Assembly: GCA_902494815.1 (NCBI GenBank)
Contig: CABUVB010000133.1
Span: forward strand, 1-5,107
DNA: 5,107 nucleotides
Direction of reading: 5' to 3'
DNA from: an uncultured Collinsella sp.
GTDB taxonomy: Bacteria; Actinomycetota; Coriobacteriia; Coriobacteriales; Coriobacteriaceae
Shown here piece by piece: positions 1 to 5,084 of this stretch. Under the pieces are notes generated by a model. It was not told the origin of the DNA, did no database searches, and was given only the letters and a program-made list of their open reading frames with translations. Both the position numbers and the translations under genes were made by a program. The first letter of the stretch is position 1, and each line of letters opens with the position of its first letter.

Positions 1-486
1 AAAGCGACGCTTGGGATCGCCGACAGCGCGAATCAGCTTGCGCTCCAGATCACCCTGGCCGTCGTAGCGGTCGACAAGCCCGCGCTCGGGATGCCAGGCC
101 ATGGCGTTGACGGTAAAGTCGCGGCGCGCCAGATCGTCCTCGAGCGAGGCGGCACGCTCCACACTCTGGGGATGACGACCATCGGTGTAAAAGCCATCCA
201 GACGGTACGTGGTGACCTCGATACGCTCGCCATCGGAAATAGCCGTGATTCCGCCAAATTTAATGCCCGACTCCACGACCGCGATATCAGCGGCCTCGAA
301 CGCCGCCTTGGACTCCTGCCACAGGCCGCTGCAGCACATATCAACATCGTGGCTGGGGCATCCCATCAGGGCGTCGCGCACCCAACCGCCCACGTACCAA
401 GCCTCAAGACCAGCCGCCTCAAGCGCGCGCAGGACGCGCAGGGAGGCATCGGACGGTTGCGTACCGTTGAGCGAAACATTGCACAT
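1..486 (-). CDS. cca: CCA-adding tRNA nucleotidyltransferase, N-terminal 162 residues (3' end outside window)
   Basis: This enzyme builds or repairs the 3'-terminal CCA of tRNAs from CTP and ATP without a nucleic acid template. Only the N-terminal catalytic (nucleotidyltransferase) half is visible, and the reading frame is open to the window edge. Motifs seen: VGGCVRD at residues 32-38; the metal-binding aspartate pair D47 and D49 in HDVDM; VTTYR at 91-95; LARRDFTVNAMA at 119-130; and LVDRYDG followed by GDPKRRF at the visible end. These fit a class II CCA-adding enzyme. A poly(A) polymerase is the related alternative but the context does not favour it. The residues after the aspartate pair are Cys-Cys, where relatives usually have Ala-Thr. 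The start at 486 is fixed by a perfect AGGAGG at 495-500, 8 nt upstream. A terminator separates the gene from the kinase upstream, so it probably has its own promoter. The best sigma70-like match (TTGCAG at 530-535, TTTGAT at 507-512, 17-nt gap) is weak. Confidence 0.93.
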   Translation of the reverse strand, partial: MCNVSLNGTQPSDASLRVLRALEAAGLEAWYVGGWVRDALMGCPSHDVDMCCSGLWQESKAAFEAADIAVVESGIKFGGITAISDGERIEVTTYRLDGFYTDGRHPQSVERAASLEDDLARRDFTVNAMAWHPERGLVDRYDGQGDLERKLIRAVGDPKRRF

Positions 487-580
487 GCCTGTGGCCTCCT
501 GCGACTATCAAATTGGCTATCGATTGCGTCTGCAAGAAGTCTAGCAAGAAACAGCCTCCACTGCACACGCAAGTCCGATA

Positions 581-617
581 AACAAAAACGCATCCGTCCT
601 AGTCTAAGACGGATGCG
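581..617 (-). terminator. Intrinsic terminator of the distal kinase gene
   Basis: A perfect 10-bp stem (589-598 with 608-617) with a 9-nt loop is followed on the minus strand by TTTTTGTTT. It begins 33 nt after the stop codon of the kinase gene at 651-1583 and ends that transcription unit before cca. There is no gene on the plus strand for it to serve. Confidence 0.9.
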
Positions 618-650
618 AAATAATCAAACTAGTCAGGCAAGGTACAGGGA

Positions 651-1583
651 CTAGCAGACCTGGCGAACCTCGATGTGCTTCTTATATTCGTCCACCTTGG
701 CAAAATCGCCCAGACCGGGGCACTCGACCACGTTGGCGCCGGTGGCCATCGAAAGACGCAAAGCATCCTCAACGCGCTCGGGGGCGTCATGCCACACGGA
801 CAGGAAGGCAGCGAGCGAGGAATCGCCGGCGCACACCGTCGACAGCAGCTTGACGTCGAAGGTGCGGTTGGCAAACCAGATATGCTCGCCGTTGGAGAAG
901 TACGCGCCGTCGCCACCAAGGGTCAGCAGCACGTTCTTGGCGCCCTTGGCGTGCAGCTCGGCCATAGCGCCCTTGACAGACTCGTCGTCGCCACCGCTCA
1001 CCTTAATGCCAAAGATATCGAGCAGCTCGTCGTCATTGGGCTTGATCAGCAGCGGCTCCATGGCAATGAGGTCTGCCAGCTGATGGCTCGAGATGTCGAG
1101 GACGAACTCGGCCCCCTTGACCTTGACGCGGCGCAGGACCTCGGCCAAGAAGCCCTCGGAAGTGTTGGGAGGCAGCGAGCCGCTGATGACCAGGCAGGTC
1201 ATGTCATCGAGCGAATCGATAAGTTCAAACATCTCCTGCTCGTTGGCCTCGTTGATGGCGGCACCGGCGTTGACCATGTTGTACTCGGTGTCGGGGCCGG
1301 CATTGAGGAACACGTTGACGCGCGTGATGCCGTCGGTCCACACGGGCTTGACGGGCACGCCCAGGGCCTCGGCGCCCTTAACGATAAACTCGCCCGAGAA
1401 GCCAGCGAAGAAACCCAAGATCGTGGTGTCGACACCGTAGTGGTCAAGCGTAAACGAGACGTTAAGACCCTTGCCGTTGGGCGTATAGACCGCGTTGCGG
1501 GTACGCGTGACGGTATTGGCGTCAAGGCCGTCACAGGCGATGTTGTAATCAATGGCGGGATTTGCAGTGAGCGTGTAAATCAT
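651..1583 (-). CDS. PfkB-family sugar-phosphate kinase, 1-phosphofructokinase-like (distal paralogue)
   Basis: 310-residue ribokinase/PfkB-fold kinase of the FruK/LacC branch, expected to use ATP to phosphorylate a hexose phosphate (fructose 1-phosphate or tagatose 6-phosphate) in the cytoplasm. Visible landmarks are the N-terminal LTANPAID with substrate-side D12, NGKGLNVS at 36-43, GFFAGFSG at 57-64, TRVN at 87-90, SGSLPP at 134-139, IKPNDDE at 180-186, the nucleotide loop TLGGDGA at 221-227 and the catalytic STVCAGD with base D254. It is about half identical to the paralogue upstream and exactly the same length. Two signatures are altered: family GGKG is NGKG, and GAGD is CAGD. KPNDDE is also acidic where Bacillus subtilis FruK has KPNHHE. 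An in-frame GTG at 1598 would add five residues, but it overlaps the AAAGGA ribosome binding site. The ATG at 1583 is preferred because it gives correct spacing and the paralogue's length. It appears to be its own transcription unit. The exact substrate cannot be read from the sequence. Confidence 0.9.
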   Translation of the reverse strand: MIYTLTANPAIDYNIACDGLDANTVTRTRNAVYTPNGKGLNVSFTLDHYGVDTTILGFFAGFSGEFIVKGAEALGVPVKPVWTDGITRVNVFLNAGPDTEYNMVNAGAAINEANEQEMFELIDSLDDMTCLVISGSLPPNTSEGFLAEVLRRVKVKGAEFVLDISSHQLADLIAMEPLLIKPNDDELLDIFGIKVSGGDDESVKGAMAELHAKGAKNVLLTLGGDGAYFSNGEHIWFANRTFDVKLLSTVCAGDSSLAAFLSVWHDAPERVEDALRLSMATGANVVECPGLGDFAKVDEYKKHIEVRQVC

Positions 1584-1589
1584 GAATGT

Positions 1590-1595
1590 TCCTTT
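1590..1595 (-). promoter_or_regulatory. Ribosome binding site that fixes the distal kinase start
   Basis: AAAGGA lies 6 nt before the ATG at 1583. An upstream GTG at 1598 is in frame but would place this Shine-Dalgarno sequence inside the coding region, and I see no good site before it. Confidence 0.75.
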
Positions 1596-1617
1596 CACGA
1601 AGCAACGTGTTAATGAA

Positions 1618-1623
1618 AGTATA
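1618..1623 (-). promoter_or_regulatory. Probable -10 element for the distal kinase gene
   Basis: TATACT on the minus strand matches five of six positions of the sigma70-type -10 consensus. A start point about 7 nt downstream would give a leader of roughly 28 nt, with the ribosome binding site in it. No convincing -35 box is found at 16-18 nt; TTGTCG at 1634-1639 is too close. The site follows the terminator at 1711-1743, which makes a promoter in this gap necessary if the gene is expressed efficiently. Confidence 0.5.
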
Positions 1624-1710
1624 TTCCACGAGTCGACAAAAGGCTACAACATCTCGGTGAACGGTGTGGAAGCGATGAATTACGGCAGGACACCTCTCCC
1701 CCATGGCGGA

Positions 1711-1743
1711 ACAAAAAAGACGCCCCGGCCGAAACCGGGGCGC
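1711..1743 (-). terminator. Intrinsic terminator after the proximal kinase gene
   Basis: A perfect 8-bp GC-rich stem (CGCCCCGG at 1721-1728 with CCGGGGCG at 1735-1742), extended by one G-U pair, has a 6-nt loop and is followed on the minus strand by TCTTTTTTGTT. It starts 29 nt after the stop codon of the gene at 1773-2705. It should end the transcript carrying the proximal kinase and separate it from the second kinase. Confidence 0.93.
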
Positions 1744-1772
1744 CGCATGCGCACGAATGTGTCGCGTTTCGA

Positions 1773-2705
1773 TTACTGACGATCGAGCTTGCGGACAGCA
1801 ATGCGCTTGCTGTACTCGTCGACGTGACCAAAGTCGCCAATACCGACGGACTCGGCAACGTTGGCGCCGGTGGCCATAGCGAGCTTCATGGCCTCCTCGA
1901 CGTTGTCGCGATCCCTGTACCACTTGTGCAGGAACGCGGCGAGGGTGCAGTCGCCGGCGCAGACGGAAGAAACCAGCTTGATGTTGAACTCACGCTTGGC
2001 GTACCAGATGTCCTCGCCGTTGGAGAAGTAAGCGTCGCCGCGGCTACCGCGGGTGAGCAGAACGTTCTGAACGCCAGCGTCGTGAGCCATCTTCATGGCA
2101 ACGCGAACCTCGTCGTCGGTATCGACCGGCACGCCGAAGATGGCCTTCATCTCGTGATGGTTCGGCTTGATGAGCAGCGGCTTCTTGTGAGCGAGCTCCT
2201 TGAGCTTGTCGGAGGACAGGTCCAGGACAACGTCGGCGCCACGGGCCTGAGCATGCTCCATAACCTGAGCCAGGAAGTCGGGCGTAGCTTTGGGAGGCAC
2301 GGAGCCGGAGACAATCAGGCACTCAAGATCGCCCGCGGTGTCCAGGATGTTGTAGAGCTCCTCCTGGTGCTGCGGCGTGATCGGGGCGCCGGGGTTGAGG
2401 ATGCCGTACTCGTGCTGGCCATCGTTGACGTAGGTGTTGATGCGCGTGATACCGTCGGTCCAGACCGGGCGGCACAGGCAACCCAGGTTCATGACCTCCT
2501 CGACGATAAACTTGCCCGTGAAGCCGGCGAAGAAGCCGAGCGCGACGGTGTCGACGCCCATCTTCTTAAAGGCGAAGGACACGTCGAGGCCCTTGCCGTT
2601 AGCCGTGTAGCTGGCCGAGCCGGTGCGGACGTTCTCGTCGGGCTCGAGCGGAGAGCTCGAAACCGTCATGTCGACAGCCGGGTTAGCGGTTAGCGTGTAG
2701 AACAT
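1773..2705 (-). CDS. fruK: 1-phosphofructokinase-family kinase (proximal paralogue, downstream of ptsI)
   Basis: 310-residue PfkB-family kinase, most like 1-phosphofructokinase, which turns PTS-derived fructose 1-phosphate into fructose 1,6-bisphosphate. Landmarks are LTANPAVD with D12, NGKGLDVS at 36-43, GFFAGFTG at 57-64, TRIN at 87-90, SGSVPP at 133-138, IKPNHHE at 179-185 (the KPNHHE form of Bacillus subtilis FruK), the nucleotide loop at 218-225 and SSVCAGD with catalytic D252. It shares NGKG and CAGD with its paralogue, in place of the usual GGKG and GAGD. Its nucleotide loop reads TRGSRGDA, one residue longer than the paralogue's TLGGDGA. The start at 2705 is supported by AGGGGG 8 nt upstream. 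It begins 74 nt after ptsI stops, with no U-tract terminator between, so co-transcription with ptsI is likely. No fructose Enzyme II gene is adjacent. The fruK symbol rests on family likeness; a tagatose 6-phosphate kinase role is the main alternative. Confidence 0.88.
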   Translation of the reverse strand: MFYTLTANPAVDMTVSSSPLEPDENVRTGSASYTANGKGLDVSFAFKKMGVDTVALGFFAGFTGKFIVEEVMNLGCLCRPVWTDGITRINTYVNDGQHEYGILNPGAPITPQHQEELYNILDTAGDLECLIVSGSVPPKATPDFLAQVMEHAQARGADVVLDLSSDKLKELAHKKPLLIKPNHHEMKAIFGVPVDTDDEVRVAMKMAHDAGVQNVLLTRGSRGDAYFSNGEDIWYAKREFNIKLVSSVCAGDCTLAAFLHKWYRDRDNVEEAMKLAMATGANVAESVGIGDFGHVDEYSKRIAVRKLDRQ

Positions 2706-2706
2706 T

Positions 2707-2722
2707 TACAGTACCCCCTGTA
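2707..2722 (-). other. Small stem-loop displaying the kinase ribosome binding site
   Basis: TACAG (2707-2711) and CTGTA (2718-2722) form a perfect 5-bp inverted repeat. Its 6-nt loop holds most of the AGGGGG Shine-Dalgarno sequence of the gene starting at 2705. The stem is short and may be chance. Confidence 0.3.
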
Positions 2723-2732
2723 TATGTGAGGG

Positions 2733-2762
2733 CCGCGTGGCCGGCCCATTCCAACCACGCGG
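2733..2762 (-). other. GC-rich hairpin between ptsI and the proximal kinase, no U tract
   Basis: A perfect 8-bp inverted repeat (CCGCGTGG at 2733-2740, CCACGCGG at 2755-2762) has a 14-nt loop that itself contains GGCC-type self-complementarity. It begins 17 nt after the ptsI stop codon. Neither strand has a T run after it, so it is not a classical intrinsic terminator. An mRNA-stabilising or processing hairpin, giving different levels of ptsI and kinase message, is the best inference. Confidence 0.6.
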
Positions 2763-2779
2763 TTACCTCTGATACCAAA

Positions 2780-4489
2780 TTAGCGAGCTGCGGACTCGAG
2801 CAGTGCCTTGACCTCGGCGGCGGTGTTGCAGGCGAGCGCCTTCTCGGCGAGCTCGTCGCACTCGGCCTTGGTCCACTGGCTGATGGTCTTGCGGGCGCGC
2901 AGGATCGACGGAGCGCTCATCGAGAACTCCTCCAGGCCCCAGCTGATCAGCAGCGGCTCGAGCAGCGGATCGGCAGCGGCCTCGCCGCACATACCGACCA
3001 TGATGCCGGCCTTCACACCGCTCTCGATGATGTTCTTGAGCGAGCGAAGCACGGCGGGATAGTACACCTGGTACAGGTTGGAGATGGTGTCGTTGCCACG
3101 GTCGGCGCACATGGTGTAGCCGATCAGGTCGTTGGTGCCGATGGAGAAGAAGTCGGCGACCTCGGCAAGACGGTCTGCGAGCAGCGAAGCGGCAGGTGTC
3201 TCAACCATAATACCGACCTCGATGTTCTCGTTGAACTTGCGACCCTCTTCGGTCAGCTCGGCCTTGCACTGCTCGACGAGCTCCTTGACAGCCAGGACCT
3301 CCTCGACGCAGGTGACGAGCGGGATCATGATCTTGACGTCACCGAAGGCACTAGCGCGCAGCAGAGCGCGGAGCTGGACCTTGTACTGGTCGGGATTGGC
3401 CAGGCAGTAACGCACGGCGCGGAAGCCCATGAAGGGGTTATCTTCCTTGACCATGTGCAGATACGGAATCTCCTTGTCGCCACCCACATCGAGCGTGCGG
3501 ATGATGACCGGAGCGCCCTTGAGCGCGCTGGCGACCTTACGGTAGGCGTTGAACTGCTCCTCCTCGGAAGGAAGCTCAGCAGAGTCCATGAACAGGAACT
3601 CGGAGCGGAACAGACCGATGGCCTCGGCGTCGTGATCGAGCGCGTTGGGCACGTCATCGGGGTTACCGATGTTGCAGGCGATGATCTTCTTGATGCCATC
3701 GGCAGTCACGGACGGCTTGCCACGGAAGGCCTCGAGGGCTGCCTTCTCGGCAGCGAAGGCCTCGGCCTTGGCGGTATAGGCAGCGAGCGTCTCCTCGTCG
3801 GGATCGGCCTCAACGATACCCTTGCCACCGTCGACGACAACGGTCATACCGTTGCGCAGCGCGGTGCAGCTGTTGGAAACCGAAAGGACAGCCGGGATCT
3901 CGAGGGCGCGCGCAATGATCGCGGAGTGCGACGTGCGGCCACCGGTCTCGGTGACGATACCGGCAACGTGGGCCTTATCGATCGTGGCGGTCATGGACGG
4001 CGTGAGGTCGTGCACGACAACGACGGTGTTCTCGGGCAGGACGGAGAGGTCAACGACCTCCTTGCCCAGCAGCTCGGCCAGAATACCGGTGCGGATGTCG
4101 GCGATGTCGGCCGCGCGCAGACGGAACATCTCGTCGTCCATGGACAGGAACATGTTCTCGAACATGGTCGAGGTGTCCATGAGCGCCTGCTCGGCGCAGG
4201 TGCCGCCGTCAATGGCGGCGTTGATGGCGTCGGTCATGCCCGGGTCCTGAGCCAGGACAATGTGTCCGCTCATGATCTCGGCCTCGGCCTCGCCCACCGT
4301 CTCCTTCATGTGGTCGGCCTGAGCCTGGGTCTTCTCGCAGAAGACCGAAAGAGCGGACTGATAGCGCTCCTTCTCTGCTGCCGAATCAGCAACCTCGTGC
4401 GGCTCAAACGTCAAGTCGGGATCGACGGCGACCATGACGGTGCCGATACCGATGCCCTCGGAAGCGTTGACTCCCTGATACATTCCCAT
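2780..4489 (-). CDS. ptsI: PTS Enzyme I (phosphoenolpyruvate-protein phosphotransferase)
   Basis: Cytoplasmic dimeric enzyme that autophosphorylates from PEP and transfers the phosphate to HPr, the first step of all PTS sugar uptake. At 569 residues it is close to the length of Escherichia coli and Bacillus subtilis Enzyme I. The N-terminal part (about 1-240) contains the HPr-binding helices and the phospho-histidine motif GGRTSHSAIIAR with H188. The C-terminal PEP barrel carries GLFRSEFLFMD (R295), IRTLDVGGDKE (R331), NPFMGFR (R357), IMVETPAAS (E430), GTND (D454), DRGND (R464) and GMCGEA with the acid catalyst C501. Numbering runs one behind E. coli throughout. The second family signature is unusual: DLIGYTMCADR replaces the usual DLTQYTLAVDR type. 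The start is ambiguous between 4489 (GGAG 6 nt upstream) and 4483 (AGAGG 7 nt upstream), two codons apart. A further in-frame ATG at 4537 falls in the terminator's U tract and is unlikely. It follows ptsH after 127 nt. Confidence 0.97.
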   Translation of the reverse strand: MGMYQGVNASEGIGIGTVMVAVDPDLTFEPHEVADSAAEKERYQSALSVFCEKTQAQADHMKETVGEAEAEIMSGHIVLAQDPGMTDAINAAIDGGTCAEQALMDTSTMFENMFLSMDDEMFRLRAADIADIRTGILAELLGKEVVDLSVLPENTVVVVHDLTPSMTATIDKAHVAGIVTETGGRTSHSAIIARALEIPAVLSVSNSCTALRNGMTVVVDGGKGIVEADPDEETLAAYTAKAEAFAAEKAALEAFRGKPSVTADGIKKIIACNIGNPDDVPNALDHDAEAIGLFRSEFLFMDSAELPSEEEQFNAYRKVASALKGAPVIIRTLDVGGDKEIPYLHMVKEDNPFMGFRAVRYCLANPDQYKVQLRALLRASAFGDVKIMIPLVTCVEEVLAVKELVEQCKAELTEEGRKFNENIEVGIMVETPAASLLADRLAEVADFFSIGTNDLIGYTMCADRGNDTISNLYQVYYPAVLRSLKNIIESGVKAGIMVGMCGEAAADPLLEPLLISWGLEEFSMSAPSILRARKTISQWTKAECDELAEKALACNTAAEVKALLESAAR

Positions 4490-4490
4490 T

Positions 4491-4499
4491 CCTCTCTCC
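4491..4499 (-). promoter_or_regulatory. Extended ribosome binding site serving two possible ptsI starts
   Basis: GGAGAGAGG reads towards ATG-GGA-ATG. Its first half is spaced for the ATG at 4489 and its second half for the ATG at 4483, so either or both may be used. The proteins would differ only by Met-Gly at the N-terminus. Confidence 0.6.
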
Positions 4500-4508
4500 G
4501 TGTCATGT

Positions 4509-4537
4509 GATAAAGCGTTTTGCCATATCCATGACAA
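4509..4537 (-). promoter_or_regulatory. ptsI: Possible ptsI promoter directly after the ptsH terminator
   Basis: TTGTCA (4532-4537, five of six matches to the -35 consensus) is followed after 17 nt by TTTATC (4509-4514), a poor -10 with three matches. TATCAC two bases further on is the alternative, with four matches. A start point near 4502 would leave a very short leader beginning just before the Shine-Dalgarno sequence. The -35 overlaps the U tract of the upstream hairpin. This is a pattern match only. Confidence 0.3.
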
Positions 4538-4573
4538 AAGAGCGCAGCTACCTTACAACAGGTCACTGCGCCC
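4536..4573 (-). terminator. Likely terminator or attenuator between ptsH and ptsI
   Basis: On the minus strand GCGCAG (4566-4571) pairs with CTGCGC (4542-4547). Outside it are a G-U and a G-C pair. Inside it, after a 2x2 internal loop, ACCT pairs with AGGT around a 6-nt loop. TTTT follows at 4536-4539. The interrupted stem and short U run suggest partial rather than complete termination, which would yield more ptsH message than ptsI message. Confidence 0.65.
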
Positions 4574-4616
4574 CCAAATATGAACTTAGTTGTTCAACAT
4601 GCGACCCGTTTGAGTT

Positions 4617-4880
4617 CTACTCGCCAAGACCGCTCTTGATGAGCTCGATGGCAGCAGCCAGAGCCTCGGCCTCGTCAGCGCCGTCGCACTTGACCTCGAC
4701 CTCGGTGCCGCAGGGGATACCAGCAGCCATGAGGGCCATCGGGGACTTGCCGTTGACCTCCTTCTCGGGGGTGACGACCGTCACGTCACAGGCGTACTTG
4801 CCCATGGTGGAGGCGAACAGACCAGCCGGACGCATGTGCAGACCCTGAGGATTAACGAGGGTAGCCTTCTCAGAAACCAT
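4617..4880 (-). CDS. ptsH: PTS phosphocarrier protein HPr
   Basis: 87-residue cytoplasmic phosphocarrier that accepts phosphate from Enzyme I and passes it to the Enzyme IIA domains of sugar permeases. The active-site loop NPQGLHMRPAG holds phosphorylatable H15 and its partner R17. The regulatory-site region VNGKSPMALM holds S46, the position phosphorylated by HPr kinase in Bacillota, but proline follows it at 47 where relatives have a hydrophobic residue such as Ile or Leu. Length and placement of both sites are standard. The start at 4880 has AAGGAG (4887-4892) 6 nt upstream. Here ptsH leads the cluster, 127 nt ahead of ptsI, instead of the near-overlap common elsewhere, with a probable attenuator between them. 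Its leader contains alternative hairpins that can hide or expose the ribosome binding site. Confidence 0.97.
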   Translation of the reverse strand: MVSEKATLVNPQGLHMRPAGLFASTMGKYACDVTVVTPEKEVNGKSPMALMAAGIPCGTEVEVKCDGADEAEALAAAIELIKSGLGE

Positions 4881-4883
4881 AGT

Positions 4884-4931
4884 TGACTCCTTTTTTGTGT
4901 TTAACCCCTGTCATGCATGTGGCAGGAGTCA
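4884..4931 (-). promoter_or_regulatory. ptsH leader with two mutually exclusive hairpins (candidate RNA switch)
   Basis: The leader segment TGACTCCTG (4923-4931) can pair in two ways. With AGGAGTCA (4884-4891), which contains most of the ptsH Shine-Dalgarno sequence, it forms a perfect 8-bp stem that would block ribosome binding. With CAGGGGTTA (4902-4910) it forms a 9-bp stem including two G-U pairs and a 12-nt loop, leaving the ribosome binding site free. The second is nearer and would form first during transcription. The complementarity is seen directly; a switching function is inference. No known riboswitch class is recognised. Confidence 0.4.
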
Positions 4932-4945
4932 GATTCACGACGTTG

Positions 4946-4951
4946 TTTATA
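4946..4951 (-). promoter_or_regulatory. Possible -10 element for ptsH
   Basis: TATAAA on the minus strand matches five of six consensus positions. It would give a start point near 4939, just upstream of the leader hairpin arm at 4931, and a leader of about 59 nt. No good -35 is seen at 16-18 nt. A CG-centred A/T palindrome-like element at 4964-4973 lies in that area instead. Confidence 0.35.
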
Positions 4952-5084
4952 TTAACTCACATCAAACGGTTTTTCATTGTGTTTCCCACGAATTGTTGGA
5001 CAGATGTGTTTGTCGTCCGCTTGCTCGCCCACAGGGGGCCGGGCGCGGGCTGTGAGATTTCCTGCTCTACAGTCCTGCTCGCAC

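Noticed and set aside
507..535. Sigma70-like promoter for cca (TTGCAG, 17 nt, TTTGAT)
   Set aside because: Both boxes are weak and the implied start point would fall at the Shine-Dalgarno sequence itself. A promoter is expected in this gap but this match is not good enough to list.
91..654. 187-codon plus-strand open frame
   Set aside because: It covers the antisense of cca and then runs through the kinase terminator. It has no recognisable domain or ribosome binding site, while the opposite strand has all the CCA-enzyme motifs.
675..1613. 312-codon plus-strand open frame opposite the distal kinase
   Set aside because: Antisense shadow of a clear kinase gene. The same kind of frame lies opposite the proximal kinase (1824-2693), and their likeness follows from the kinases' own homology.
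1606..1630. CGTG...CACG inverted repeat around the distal kinase -10
   Set aside because: Only four bases per arm pair cleanly, which is expected by chance in sequence of this composition.
1549..1923. Minus-strand open frame bridging the two kinase genes
   Set aside because: It is in another frame from both kinases and runs through a strong terminator. Its composition is Arg/His-rich shadow sequence.
2726..4510. 594-codon open frame on the plus strand opposite ptsI
   Set aside because: It runs codon-for-codon antisense to ptsI, with a composition rich in Gly, Leu, Asp, Val and His that mirrors ptsI codons. No domain is recognisable. Such mirror frames are common opposite highly biased high-GC genes.
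4490..4537. N-terminal extension of Enzyme I to the ATG at 4537
   Set aside because: That ATG lies in the U tract of the probable ptsH terminator with no ribosome binding site, and the extra residues do not match Enzyme I N-termini. Starts at 4489 or 4483 fit family length and a good ribosome binding site.
5026..5054. GC-rich stem possibilities (CACAG/CTGTG, CGCCC/GGGCG)
   Set aside because: The arms are only 5 bp and compete with each other, and there is no U tract. They are probably chance in a G/C-rich stretch.
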